NCBI GenBank assembly: GCA_035315065.1
Contig: DATFYM010000107.1
Location: 1-36,196, forward strand
Direction of reading: 5' to 3'
DNA: 36,196 nucleotides
Origin: DATFYM01 sp035315065
Lineage (GTDB): Bacteria > Acidobacteriota > Terriglobia > UBA7540
Shown: positions 15,229-24,100 of the stretch, in pieces
Layout of the letters: each line of letters starts with the position of its first letter
Position numbering within the stretch: the first letter of the stretch is position 1
The notes under the pieces: generated by a model
Told to the model about the DNA's origin: nothing
Databases searched by the model: none
The model's input: the letters and a program-made list of their open reading frames with translations, nothing else
Program-made: the position numbers and the translations under genes

Positions 15229-15532
15229 GTGCGCCGGAGCGTGTCCCGCAAGATGACTTCCGTCCGGCCGCCAACCTTTGCGACCAGGCCGGACCAGCCA
15301 TATCCTGAGAACCGCTGCCCAGCAGAAGGAGCCCGACTGGGGGATGCCTGCGGTGGCGCGTCGCCCACAGGTCAGTCCTCCGCGTCTAACCCTACGCTAT
15401 ACTGGCTGCCGCTGTGCAGCATGTCGATCGCTTTTTGTGATTGTGCCGCCACTCCGGTCTCGGTCCCTGGCGGGCGGCGGCCCGCAACGGTGCGGGGATG
15501 GTGGCCCGCCGGGCATCCTCGGAAGCCGTCAC
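15229..15532. other. Intergenic region without supported gene
   Basis: About 300 bp between convergent genes. Only short overlapping frames occur, and I see no recognisable gene, promoter or terminator. Confidence 0.45.
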
Positions 15533-16810
15533 CTACCAGATCACCATGGATTCTTGGAGAATCTTGCTCAGGTCGTCCGGCCCCGCAGGGCGAGGCGAGA
15601 GCTTGGTCACCCGGTGCTGCGGCAGGGTGCCTTCCACGAGCGCCGGGATGTCTGCCGACTGGTAGCCAAGCTCCCTCAGCCCGTTGGGGACTCGCAGCCC
15701 ATGCATCACCTCGATGATCCGACCCGCGAGGATCTTCCCGGCGTCTTCCGGCCGAGCGCCGTTGACCTTGGCGCCGAGCATCTCCGCAGCCCGAAGGTGG
15801 CGCTCGGGACACGCCGACGACGTGAAGCGATAGACCGCCGGGGCGCTGACGATGACCGAAATCCCATGCGGTATCAGGGGATGTCCCACGGCGTAGCCCG
15901 GCGCTCGATAATCCCTCACCAGGCCGGATATAGGATAGGACAGGCCGTGGGGCAGGTGGACGCCCGCATTGCCGAATCCGATCCCGGCATACGAGGCCGC
16001 CAGCAGCATGGATGCACGCGCCTCGCCGTCCTCCGGGTCCGCCACCGCCCGCCGCAGGTAGGCCGCCACCAGCCGGAGGGCCTCCAGGCTCCAGACGTCG
16101 CTGATGGGGTTGGAGCCTTGGTAGGCGGGCCGCAGGATCGGCCGCACCGGCAGCGGGCGCTGTCCGAAAGGAAGGGCGGTGTAGGACTCGACGGCATGGC
16201 TCAGCACATCCAGCCCTGCTGACGCGGCCACCGCCGCAGGCTGAGTCCGGGTATTCTCCGGGTCGATGAGGCCCAGGGTCGGCTTAAGGCGACGGTGCGC
16301 GATCCCCGTCTTGGCGTGCATTCGGACGAAGTCAAAGATGGCCACGCCGGTTGTTTCGCTGCCCGTGCCCGCCGTGGTCGGGATCGCGATCAGGGGCTTG
16401 AGCGGGCCGGGGACGGGCTGACCCCTGCCGATGGGCGGATTGACGTAGTCCATGAAATCCGCCGGATAGCAACTGTAGAGGTTGGCGGCCTTCGCGGTGT
16501 CTATCGTCGAGCCGCCGCCGACCGCGACGAAGGCGTCGAAATTGTCGGCTTGCGCGGCTGAAGCCGCTTCGCGAAACGACTCGTCGGTGGGCTCCACCCG
16601 GACGCGGTCGAAAATCGCAAAGCGGATCTTGTGGCTTTCGAGGGATTCGAGGACCGTGGCAACGGGCGGCAGGGCGCGCAGGTTGGGATCGGTGAAGACC
16701 AGGACGTGTTGCTTGCCAAGGTCCGCTAATTCCGCGCCCACTTCGCGTGTCACTCCAGGGCCGACCCGGATGGCGGAACTGGCCATCTCGAATGCGTATT
16801 CGTTCATCAT
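15533..16810 (-). CDS. Iron-containing alcohol dehydrogenase, hydroxyacid-oxoacid transhydrogenase-like
   Basis: A 425-residue group III (iron-dependent) dehydrogenase most like hydroxyacid-oxoacid transhydrogenase (ADHFE1), which couples 4-hydroxybutyrate oxidation to 2-oxoglutarate reduction. The nucleotide-binding motif is VAVGGGSTIDTAKAANLYS. Other landmarks are IPTTAGTGSETTGVAIFD, LIDPENTRTQPAAVAASAGLD and VLSHAVESYTALPF. Metal-ligand candidates are the Asp and His of GLDVLSHAVES, the His in GVHLPHGLSYPISG and the His in GHPLIPHG. The ATG at 16810 has GGGAGG five bases upstream; the frame is open earlier, but that part does not resemble the family. No GABA or hydroxybutyrate genes are nearby, so the substrate remains an inference. 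The divergent HigA-like gene starts 138 bp away. Confidence 0.87.
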   Translation of the reverse strand: MMNEYAFEMASSAIRVGPGVTREVGAELADLGKQHVLVFTDPNLRALPPVATVLESLESHKIRFAIFDRVRVEPTDESFREAASAAQADNFDAFVAVGGGSTIDTAKAANLYSCYPADFMDYVNPPIGRGQPVPGPLKPLIAIPTTAGTGSETTGVAIFDFVRMHAKTGIAHRRLKPTLGLIDPENTRTQPAAVAASAGLDVLSHAVESYTALPFGQRPLPVRPILRPAYQGSNPISDVWSLEALRLVAAYLRRAVADPEDGEARASMLLAASYAGIGFGNAGVHLPHGLSYPISGLVRDYRAPGYAVGHPLIPHGISVIVSAPAVYRFTSSACPERHLRAAEMLGAKVNGARPEDAGKILAGRIIEVMHGLRVPNGLRELGYQSADIPALVEGTLPQHRVTKLSPRPAGPDDLSKILQESMVIW

Positions 16811-16947
16811 CGCGACCTCCCGGCTCAGGCGGTCGTCATATTCGATTCCCCAAGCCCCGTTTCCATTTTGCCCTACCTTTCGCGGGGAAGTAATGGGAGA
16901 AATGACCATCGACGAGCGCCCGATGCTTATCGAAGGAGGGCGTGACC

Positions 16948-17295
16948 ATGGCAAAGAAGAAACTGACCGCGGGACAACGCATGATTGTGAGCGCCAAACA
17001 GGCTCTGGCCTTCGCCAAGGGTGAAACGAAAACCGGCATTGCCCACATCCCCGAGGAAATCGACACCGCCCGGATTCGGAGAAAGATACATATGAGCCAA
17101 AGCCACTTTGCAGCGTATATCGGTGTCAGCGTTCGCACGATCCAGGAATGGGAGCAAGGACGCGTCGTGCCTTCGGGAGCCGCGAGGGCGTTCCTCACGG
17201 TGATTGACCGCGAGCCGGATGCCGTGCGCCGAGCGCTGGTGCATTTTGCCCCAAACGGCAGTCGTGCCGCCGGACGTCAGTCCGCACATCCATAG
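16948..17295 (+). CDS. HigA/NadS-type helix-turn-helix regulator without visible toxin
   Basis: A 115-residue DNA-binding protein. The N-terminus is basic; an XRE/Cro-type helix-turn-helix lies at about residues 50-85 (RKIHMSQSHFAAYIGVSVRT, then IQEWEQGRVVPSGAARAFL), with the conserved TIQEWEQGRxxPxGAA seen in HigA/NadS antitoxins. GAAGGAGG lies eight bases before the ATG at 16948; a GTG two codons earlier is too close to it. Antitoxins of this type normally follow a RelE/HigB toxin gene, but the upstream 130 bp hold none. It is either an orphan antitoxin or a plain regulator. It is divergent from the dehydrogenase gene and might control it. Confidence 0.8.
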   Translation: MAKKKLTAGQRMIVSAKQALAFAKGETKTGIAHIPEEIDTARIRRKIHMSQSHFAAYIGVSVRTIQEWEQGRVVPSGAARAFLTVIDREPDAVRRALVHFAPNGSRAAGRQSAHP

Positions 17296-17413
17296 GTGAG
17301 TGCGCCGCACTGTCCATATGTTTGTCGCGTGAGCGACCGCGTTCTCGGGGAGAAAACACGGTCATAGGATTGTGGGGGGGGCTGGGTTATGGCGCGACCG
17401 GAAACAGGAGGGT

Positions 17414-17506
17414 CGGTTGCTGTGCCACTTGAATATGAGCCGCCTGTCGACGCGGTCGATCATTTTGCGAGCCTGCTTGCTGGCGGGGTCGAGGCCGAGG
17501 TCCTTC
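17414..17506. repeat. 93-bp direct repeat, copy B (partner at 11167-11259)
   Basis: Same orientation as copy A with three mismatches and no gaps. It lies at the 3' end of the N-terminal squalene-cyclase-like fragment and marks the right edge of the intervening 6.2 kb. Confidence 0.9.
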
Positions 17507-17743
17507 TAGACGACCAGAGTGTAGAGGGTAATAAGCAAGCCACGGACCTCCTGCGGCCCGCCCCAGTTGCCGGCAGGAGATTGAAAGCGCGAGAAGTTGG
17601 GCTCCGCAGCCTTCGGTTGCGACGCGCGACCTCTCGGCTGCAATCGCGTTGGGGCCTTCATCGGTGAGATCCCTCATGACCTGCCAACGGATGGCCGGGT
17701 CAGAATCGAGGAGCCATTTGATGTGCGCGGCCGGGGCGCGCAA
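17414..17743 (-). pseudogene. Squalene-cyclase/prenyltransferase-like protein, N-terminal fragment
   Basis: Reads IKWLLDSDPAIRWQVMRDLT near the start, then VATEGCGAQLLAL. After a frameshift near 17600 it continues as QSPAGNWGG and LLITLYTLVV, an in-frame stop, then KDLGLDPASKQARKMIDRVD. WLLDSDPAIRWQVxRDL is the characteristic opening of a bacterial squalene-cyclase-like alpha-alpha toroid family. The frameshift and stop make it non-functional. It ends inside the 93-bp repeat, where the fragment at 11067-11259 takes up the same protein in the same orientation. Confidence 0.75.
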
Positions 17744-17832
17744 TCGTGCAGTCGCATGGGTCCATTATAGTACGTTGTGTGTAAGTTTTGACCCGTGCGC
17801 CGAGCGGCGGTAGTGATGTCATTTCGAAAGGA

Positions 17833-17873
17833 ATGGAATCCACAGACTAAACAGATTTACCAGATTAAGAGGA
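17833..17873. repeat. Single copy of the CAGATT intergenic repeat
   Basis: GGAATCCACAGACTAAACAG followed by ATTTACCAGATTAAG. It matches the left arm of the palindrome at about 1771-1800 but lacks an opposing arm. Confidence 0.5.
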
Positions 17874-18020
17874 AGGAATCGCCTCCACAGAAACGACCCA
17901 TCAAGTGGTTTGTTTACCGTCGCAGTTCCGGGAGCTTGCCGAATGGCTCACGCCCGGCACGGCCAGCCCCGGCTCCAAACCTCTTTACCCCGCACCTCCG
18001 AATGCGTTACACTGGAAGCC

Positions 18021-18245
18021 ATGCAAGTACATTTCACGCCCGAAGAGGAAGCGCACCTTGCGCAAATCGCCACCAACGCAGGAACCGACGCAGAGCGGCT
18101 GGTGAAGAACGCGGCATTGCGCTTGCTTGAGGAGGATGCCCGTTTTCGTGCGGCCGTGCGGGAAGGCATCGCACAGGCCGACCGCGGCGAGTTCATCGAA
18201 GAAGAAGAAATGGACGCCCGCCTAGAGCAAATGCTGCGCTCATAA
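18021..18245 (+). CDS. Antitoxin of a ParE/RelE-type toxin-antitoxin pair
   Basis: A 74-residue acidic protein that should bind and neutralise the toxin encoded one base downstream and repress their shared promoter. The N-terminal part (MQVHFTPEEEAHLAQIATNA, then GTDAERLVKNAALRLLEED) has the strand-helix-helix pattern of ribbon-helix-helix antitoxins. The C-terminal FRAAVREGIAQADRGEFIEE with a closing EMDARLEQML is the toxin-binding tail common in ParD-like and related antitoxins. The ATG at 18021 is chosen because the family starts there; the frame is open farther upstream. The stop at 18243-18245 is followed by the toxin ATG at 18247. Confidence 0.85.
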   Translation: MQVHFTPEEEAHLAQIATNAGTDAERLVKNAALRLLEEDARFRAAVREGIAQADRGEFIEEEEMDARLEQMLRS

Positions 18246-18246
18246 A

Positions 18247-18522
18247 ATGCGTATCCGCTGGACGCCCGCCGCTGCGTCGGACCTAGAGCACATCAGCAAT
18301 TACCTCAAAGAACGCCATCCGCACTATCGACAAGCGACCATGCGCAAACTATACGAGGCCATCCGTTCCCTCAAACAGTGGCCGAACCGGGGGCGCCCCG
18401 GACGCGAAGAAGGCACCCGCGAAATTCTGTTTCCGCCCCTGCCCTATGTCGCCGTTTACCGTGTGCACGGGCAGAGCATCGAGGTCCTGCGGATTTATCA
18501 CGGCGCTCAGGAGCGGCGCTAA
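18247..18522 (+). CDS. ParE/RelE-superfamily toxin
   Basis: A 91-residue basic toxin, partner of the preceding antitoxin. The family pattern is clear: MRIRWTPAAASDLEHISNYL at the start, RKLYEAIRSLKQWPNRGRPG in the middle, then REILFPPLPYVAVYRVHGQS and VLRIYHGAQERR at the end. The C-terminal Arg/His pattern (RIYHGAQERR) is typical. RelE-type members cut ribosome-bound mRNA and ParE-type members poison gyrase; the sequence does not decide which. It appears intact, so this is one of few complete accessory modules between the two tRNA fragments. Confidence 0.9.
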   Translation: MRIRWTPAAASDLEHISNYLKERHPHYRQATMRKLYEAIRSLKQWPNRGRPGREEGTREILFPPLPYVAVYRVHGQSIEVLRIYHGAQERR

Positions 18523-18580
18523 AAGAAGATTCCGGCGCAGCCCATCGAAGGTTTTTTCTACCGTTGCCTCATCTCCGTGG

Positions 18581-18721
18581 ACTCCTCGATTCAATATTGC
18601 CCCGACCCAACCAGTCCCGGTGATCCGGCAGCATCCGAAGGAACCTATTCGTGAGCTTTCGTTGATGAAATGGGGCTTGATTCCATCATGGCCGATGGGT
18701 TCTACTATTCGATGTCGATAA
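18581..18721 (+). pseudogene. SRAP/YedK (SOS response-associated peptidase) fragment
   Basis: The frame reads TPRFNIAPTQPVPVIRQHPK then EPIRELSLMKWGLIPSWPMG before a stop. RYNIAPTQPVPV and RWGLIPSW are hallmark motifs of the SRAP/HMCES family, which crosslinks to abasic sites in single-stranded DNA. The initiator region with the catalytic Cys2 and the later catalytic residues are missing. Only about 45 codons survive between the toxin gene and the VOC gene. Confidence 0.75.
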
Positions 18722-18746
18722 AAACACTTGGCGGGGAGAGTCGCTC

Positions 18747-19151
18747 ATGAAACGCGTGACAGGAATTGGCGGAATCTTTTTTCAGTCTGAAAGCCCGGAG
18801 CATTTGTATGACTGGTATGAGAAGCATCTTGGCATTAAGCGCGAGCCGCACGGACAGGGCGCTACATTTGAGTGGCGCGAGTTGCAGTCGCCGGACGGAA
18901 GCCTGCCGGGTGCAAAGGGGGCGACGGCTTGGTCGATTTTTCCGCGAAGCACCAAGTATTTTGGGGCGAGCAAAGCCAGCTTCATGGTGAACTATCGTGT
19001 GGATGATCTGGACGGGTTGCTGGAGGAGTTGAAGAAGGCAGGAGTCGAGATTGATCCGCATCGCGATGAGGCCGATTACGGACGGTTTGCGTGGATCATG
19101 GATCCCGATGGAAACCGAATTGAATTGTGGGAACCGCCGAAGGAGAAATGA
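18747..19151 (+). CDS. VOC-superfamily (glyoxalase-like) protein
   Basis: A 134-residue protein with the paired beta-alpha-beta-beta-beta modules of the vicinal-oxygen-chelate fold. The first module starts ITGIGGIFFQSESPEHLYDW-like (MKRVTGIGGIFFQSESPEHL) and YEKHLGI; the second is FMVNYRVDDLDGLLEELKKA. It ends in FAWIMDPDGNRIELWEPP, the typical DPDGNxIELWEP close that carries a metal-ligand Glu in many members. GGGGAG precedes the ATG. Enzymes with this fold include glyoxalase I, dioxygenases and resistance proteins; no neighbouring pathway narrows this down. Confidence 0.85.
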   Translation: MKRVTGIGGIFFQSESPEHLYDWYEKHLGIKREPHGQGATFEWRELQSPDGSLPGAKGATAWSIFPRSTKYFGASKASFMVNYRVDDLDGLLEELKKAGVEIDPHRDEADYGRFAWIMDPDGNRIELWEPPKEK

Positions 19152-19159
19152 ATCGGCGC

Positions 19160-19392
19160 GACGAGGTTGGCTTTCCGGCTCGACACAAAATCAATGCCAG
19201 CGCCATGTAAAAGCCGTATTTGAGCAGAAGCCTTACGATCTGGGAGCTATGGGCTGGGGAAACAGGCTTGAGAATACCCGCTTTCAGCAGAGTCCTTTGG
19301 ATGCCAAAGGCCAGAAACAGAGCAAAGCCAATGAGCACCAGAGGATTAGCGAGATGAGGAGCGATATCACGGAAGCCGCTCAGAGCGTCCAT
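19160..19392 (-). pseudogene. N-terminal fragment of a conserved membrane protein
   Basis: MDALSGFRDIAPHLANPLVL then IGFALFLAFGIQRTLLKAGI, and after a loop VRLLLKYGFYMALALIL: two membrane helices in an arrangement seen in a conserved hypothetical family. After about residue 70 the frame runs into the end of the VOC gene on the other strand (RAGKPTSSRRF...), so the C-terminal part has been lost at a junction near 19160-19185. Family unnamed; function unknown. Confidence 0.5.
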
Positions 19393-19569
19393 GCTAGCGT
19401 ATTATAGGCGGAATCATTGCGATCCTGTGGAAGCAGCAAGGGAGCGGTAAGGCCGTCGGAGGGTCGAGACATCTACAAGCCAGCGTGCAATAGCGTGCAA
19501 GGGTGCGCGGCGAGCGTGGTAAATTTGGCATCCGTGGCAATGTAGTTTCTACCGGTTATGGAAGCCATT

Positions 19570-19605
19570 GGGCGGGCGTGGGTTCGAATCCCACCCTCTC
19601 CGCCA
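19570..19605 (+). pseudogene. 3' fragment of tRNA-Ser, candidate attachment site
   Basis: It contains a T arm (GTGGG-TTCGAAT-CCCAC), the acceptor 3' strand CCTCTCC, discriminator G and encoded CCA, a combination typical of tRNA-Ser. No matching GGAGAGG 5' strand or D/anticodon arms occur in the preceding 100 bp. A repeated GCGTGCAA word lies about 70-90 bp upstream. The fragment sits at the left edge of the defence-type island and probably marks an old integration site. Confidence 0.75.
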
Positions 19606-19656
19606 GTTTATCCTTGCTGATTTCAGCGAGTTACCTGAGGCGTCCCCTTCGTTGCG

Positions 19657-20151
19657 CTAGAGCGTCCGGCGAACTTCGCTGATGATTTCCTGCCACTGAC
19701 CTCTGAACCGCTCAACGTTGGCAGTGGTCACGTTGTCGACTCCAGTCGAGAAGTCGGGCCAACGCCCGTTACGCTTGAAAAAGCCATCCGCGTACGCTTC
19801 GTTCCGGGCTTTTTGGATAGGGCAAATATCCTTGTGCCTCAAAACGAAAAAGCTTCCGGGCAGATGGAACAGTACCCAGAAGTCCGGCGCAATCGGGCCG
19901 TCGGCCAGAGGAAGTGTCCCATCTTCATTGTCCGTGAGGAAGCCCCTCCGCGTAATCTTTGTAACAAATCTGCGGCGCTGTCTCTGACACGTGTGCACCT
20001 CAATTCTCCAGCGACGTCCTCGCCGATCGCCGTCGGCGTACACATCGACCATCGTGTGGTTGTCGTCGGGCGTGGCGAAGACGCCTCGCCCGATGAGTTC
20101 GCTGCACACGCGGTGCATGCCCTCTTGGTGCTGCTGGATGCCATTTGCCAT
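19657..20151 (-). CDS. Unknown protein, possibly PDDEXK-like nuclease
   Basis: A 164-residue soluble protein I cannot assign. The order MVDVYADGDRRGRRWRIEVH then FVTKITRR and APDFWVLFHLPGSFFVLRHK is reminiscent of small PDDEXK-fold nucleases: a D on one strand, E-x-K on the next (here E-V-H), then a strand with a predicted substrate face. The active-site Lys would be replaced by His, so activity or even the fold is uncertain. It is the first gene after the tRNA-Ser fragment and points back toward it, a position often held by cargo or overlooked anti-phage genes. No good ribosome binding site is visible. Confidence 0.4.
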   Translation of the reverse strand: MANGIQQHQEGMHRVCSELIGRGVFATPDDNHTMVDVYADGDRRGRRWRIEVHTCQRQRRRFVTKITRRGFLTDNEDGTLPLADGPIAPDFWVLFHLPGSFFVLRHKDICPIQKARNEAYADGFFKRNGRWPDFSTGVDNVTTANVERFRGQWQEIISEVRRTL

Positions 20152-20236
20152 GGTAGGCTACCTCTTGTTTACGCTGACCACACTGACTGGAAAACGTGCA
20201 GCATCCCTGTGATAGACTTTTCAGTCCAGATAGAGA

Positions 20237-20716
20237 GTGGCCAGGGCTGCCACTTTCTCCGGTTCGGGATTTGGCACGGACAGCGGCCCACGATTTGTCT
20301 TCATTAAGCCCGATCAGTATTTTGGCACGGTGAAACATTGGGTCACGAAGCAGGAGACCATAGACATCAGCGACCTCGAACGCACTATCATCGACGGCCT
20401 GCGCCAGCCGGAGTATTGCGGCGGTGTGACGGAAGTCGCCAAGGGCCTATGGATGCGCCAGCGCGACATGCAGGTGACCAAACTGGTGGACTACGCGCTG
20501 CGCCTCGGGGTCGGCGCAGTGGTTCGCCGTCTTGGTTACCTGCTTGAACTGTACGGCATCGCGCCGGAAAGCGAACTGGCAAGACTGCGGAAATCTCTGA
20601 CCGCGACTTACCTTCCACTTGACCCGGTGCTGCCGAAGGAGGGGCCGCATTGGAAGCGTTGGCGGATTCAACTCAATATCACTCCGCAAGAACTCGAAGC
20701 CGTGCGCGCCACCTGA
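20237..20716 (+). pseudogene. AbiEi-type antitoxin, C-terminal domain only
   Basis: From about 20290 the protein reads FVFIKPDQYFGTVKHWVTKQ, DISDLERTIIDGLRQPEYCG and GVTEVAKGLWM, and ends NITPQELEAVRAT. This is the C-terminal domain of AbiEi-family antitoxins of type IV AbiE systems. The N-terminal winged-helix part needed for autorepression (roughly the first 100 residues) is missing; the in-frame GTG at 20237 reads into unrelated sequence. The stop is followed one base later by the start of an AbiEii-like frame, preserving the normal gene order. With both partners truncated the module is probably dead. Confidence 0.75.
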
Positions 20717-20717
20717 A

Positions 20718-21101
20718 ATGATTCCGCACCGCATCATCTCGCTTCTGGCAAACAGGCTCGCAAAGGAAGGCGGACGCCGCCTGCGCGAGGAGGTGCTAGA
20801 GCGCGACTACTGCCTGGCTTGGCTGCTGGCCGGAGTCGCGGAGTCGGAGATCAAAGCCGTTCTCGGATTCAAGGGCGGAACCGGCCTCGACCACGGTGTT
20901 CTCGACACTGGCGTCCTCAGGCCCCGGGGACTCCGTCCCTCTCGATCGCGCGCTGCGCCTCCGAAGTCCCAAGCAGCCCGGAACCGTTCCGTGAAGTCTA
21001 GGTCTCTCGCGGCGGCCTGCAGCTTCTCAATCTGCCCCAGAGCGTGCCGTTCAATCTCCAACTCAATCGACTCTTCCGGCGCGTGTTCGACGACCGTGTA
21101 G
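20718..21101 (+). pseudogene. AbiEii-type nucleotidyltransferase toxin, N-terminal fragment
   Basis: The first 55 residues (MIPHRIISLLANRLAKEGGR, then VLERDYCLAWLLAGVAESEI and LGFKGGT) match the start of AbiEii toxins, including the FKGGT glycine motif of the nucleotidyltransferase fold. The Ser-x-D-x-D catalytic region should follow but is replaced after about 20880 by unrelated sequence to the stop at 21101. That sequence reads better on the minus strand (PGLQFKSSYTVVEHAPEESI, then ELEIERHALGQIEKLQAAAR), suggesting an inverted fragment of another gene. Toxin function must be lost. Confidence 0.7.
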
Positions 21102-21195
21102 CTCGACTTGAACTGGAGCCCGGGGCGTCTTCCGCTAGCGTCGTCACTGTGATAACCTCGTGTCGTTTGTAAGGTGTGCCGCCCGGGAGCTTTCG

Positions 21196-24100
21196 ATGCC
21201 CCGAATTTTCGACAACATAGCCCTATCGCTGCTTCCTGCCTTATCGGATTCACTCAGGATTTCCGAGCGTGCGGACTTCTGCGTCGGATATTTCAATCTT
21301 CGAGGATGGAGCCAGATTGACCATCTCGTGGGGGCGTGGCCAGGCGGCGAGGGTTCGTGCTGCCGGGTCATCGTGGGGATGCAGAAGTTGCCGCAGGAAG
21401 AACTGCGCGAACGTTTAAGCCTCACGTCTGGCCCGACCGACATGGATCAGCAGGCAGCGCTACGACTTAAGAGGGCGGCCGCGCAGGAATTCCGGGCGCA
21501 ACTGACGATCGGCGCACCCACTGACGAAGATGAAAAGGGCCTGCGGCGTCTGGCCGAACAATTAAAGGCACAGAAGGTCACCGTCAAACTGTTCTTGCGG
21601 CATCCGCTCCACGCCAAGCTGTATCTCATTTACCGCACGGACCCTAACAACCCAACTATCGGATTCGTAGGGAGCAGCAATTTGACGTTTGCCGGGCTCT
21701 CCAAGCAGGGAGAGTTGAACGTCGATGTTCTGGATCAGGATGCCTGCAACAAGCTGCAGAAGTGGTTCGAGGACCAGTGGAACGACACTTGGTGCGTCGA
21801 CATCTCGAAGGAACTCGCCGAAATCATTGATACCAGTTGGGCACGAGAGGAGCCGATTCCGCCGTACCATATCTATCTCAATATGGCCTACCACCTCTCG
21901 CAAGAGGCGTTGGCGGGCCTTTCCGAGTTCACCGTTCCCAAGGATTTTGGGACGCAGCTTTTGCCGTTTCAGGCGGCGGCGGTCAGGATTGCGGCGCGGT
22001 ACGTCAACAAGCGCGGCGGGGTGGTAATAGGCGATGTCGTCGGTCTCGGCAAGACCATCATGGCGGCGGCTCTGGCACGCATTTTCCAAGATGAGCCATA
22101 CTTCCTTGAGACGCTCATCATCTGCCCGAAGAACCTTGTGCCGATGTGGACCGACTACGTCCACCAATACCGGCTGGCAGCGAAAGTCATGTCGATCAGC
22201 ATCGCCATGGATGAGCTACCGAAGACGCCGCGCTATCGCATCCTGCTGATCGATGAGAGCCACAACCTCAGAAACCGCGAGGGCCGCCGTTACAAAATCA
22301 TCCAGGAGTACATCGCCAAGAACGGCAGCAAGTGCATTCTGCTCTCTGCCACACCCTACAACAAGACCTATCTCGACCTTTCATCGCAATTGCAGTTGTT
22401 CGTGCCAGCCGACCAGGACCTAGGAATACGCCCAGAGCGCAAGCTCAAGGAACTGGGTGAAACCGAGTTCATCCGCCGCCATCAGTGCCCGGTGCGGTCA
22501 CTGGCGGCATTTGAGAAAAGCGATTACCCCGACGACTGGCGTGATCTCATGAGGCTGTATCTCGTGCGCCGCACACGCTCGTTCATTAAGGACAACTACG
22601 CCAAAGAAGACCCGGCGGGCGGCCGCAAGTACCTGACGTTTGAAAGCGGCGAGCGGTTCTATTTCCCTGACCGTATACCCAAGACTGAAAAGTTCGAATT
22701 CGACGAGCACGACCCCAACGACCAGTATGCCCGACTGTATTCCGACCCGGTTGTGAATGCGGTGAACCACTTGAGCTTGCCACGCTACGGGCTGGGCAAT
22801 TACATCAAGTCAACTCCGCACGAACCACCCACCGAAACCGAGAGCAAGGAAATCAAAATGCTCTCCCGCGCGGGGAAGCGCCTGATGGGTTTCTGCCGCA
22901 CCAATCTGTTTAAGCGACTTGAGAGTGGCGGGCCTGCCTTCATCCAGTCGCTCGAACGGCATGTGCTGCGAAATTTCGTGTTCCTTCACGCGATTGAGAA
23001 CAACTTGCCCCTGCCTGTTGGCACGCAAGGCGCCGAGTTTTTAGACGCCAAACTCGGCGACAAAGACATCGACGATCTATTAACCGAGCCGGAAGACAGC
23101 GACGACAATGGGGGAAGCGATGCTGCTACCTTGCTCCGCGATGAGGGGTCGTTTCGTAAGCGTGCCGAACTGATTTATCAGCGTTACCGGACGGAACTGG
23201 CCCGGCGTTTCAAATGGATGCGCCCTTCTTTATTCAGCAAGACACTCGAAACTGACCTGAGAAACGACGCAAAGGCGCTGATTCAGGTACTCCAGACTTG
23301 CGGATCGTGGGACCCGAATAAGGACGCAAAGCTCGACGCCCTCGAAATCTTGCTCAGGGAAAAGTACCCCACCCAGAAGGTACTCATCTTCACACAGTTT
23401 GCCGACACGTTGAATTACGTCACGGCGGAACTCAAGGCTCGGCGGATCGAGAAGCTGGAAGGCGTGAGTGGCGAGACCGAGAACCCCACCGCCTTCGCCT
23501 ATCGCTTCAGCCCTGAGAGCAACAAGAAGCGTCTCGAGATCAAGCCTGAAGACGAGTTGCGGGTCCTACTCGCTACGGATGTGCTCAGTGAAGGCCAAAA
23601 CCTGCAAGACTGCGCCGTGGTGGTGAACTACGATCTACCCTGGGCCATCATTCGGCTTATCCAACGTGCCGGCCGCGTGGATCGAATCGGGCAGAAGGCC
23701 GATAAGATTTACTGCCATTCATTTCTGCCCGCTGACGGTATCGAGCGAATTATCAATCTTCGCGGGCGCGTCAGAAACCGCCTCAGGCAAAATGCAGAAG
23801 TCGTCGGCAGCGATGAGGCGTTTTTCGAGGACGACATGGATGAGAAGCCCATTCTCGATCTCTATAACGAAAAATCCGGCATCCTCGAAGAAACGGATAA
23901 CGAAGTCGATCTTGCGTCGTACGCTTATCAGATTTGGAAGAACGCCATCGACGCTGACCCTAGGTTGAAGAAGATTGTGGAAGAGCTGCCGAACGTCGTG
24001 TTCTCGACCAAACCACACAACCCTACCGCCGATCAGCCGGAAGGCGTGCTGATTTACATGCGGACCGCTGAGGGCAACGACTCACTCGCGTGGGTCAACG

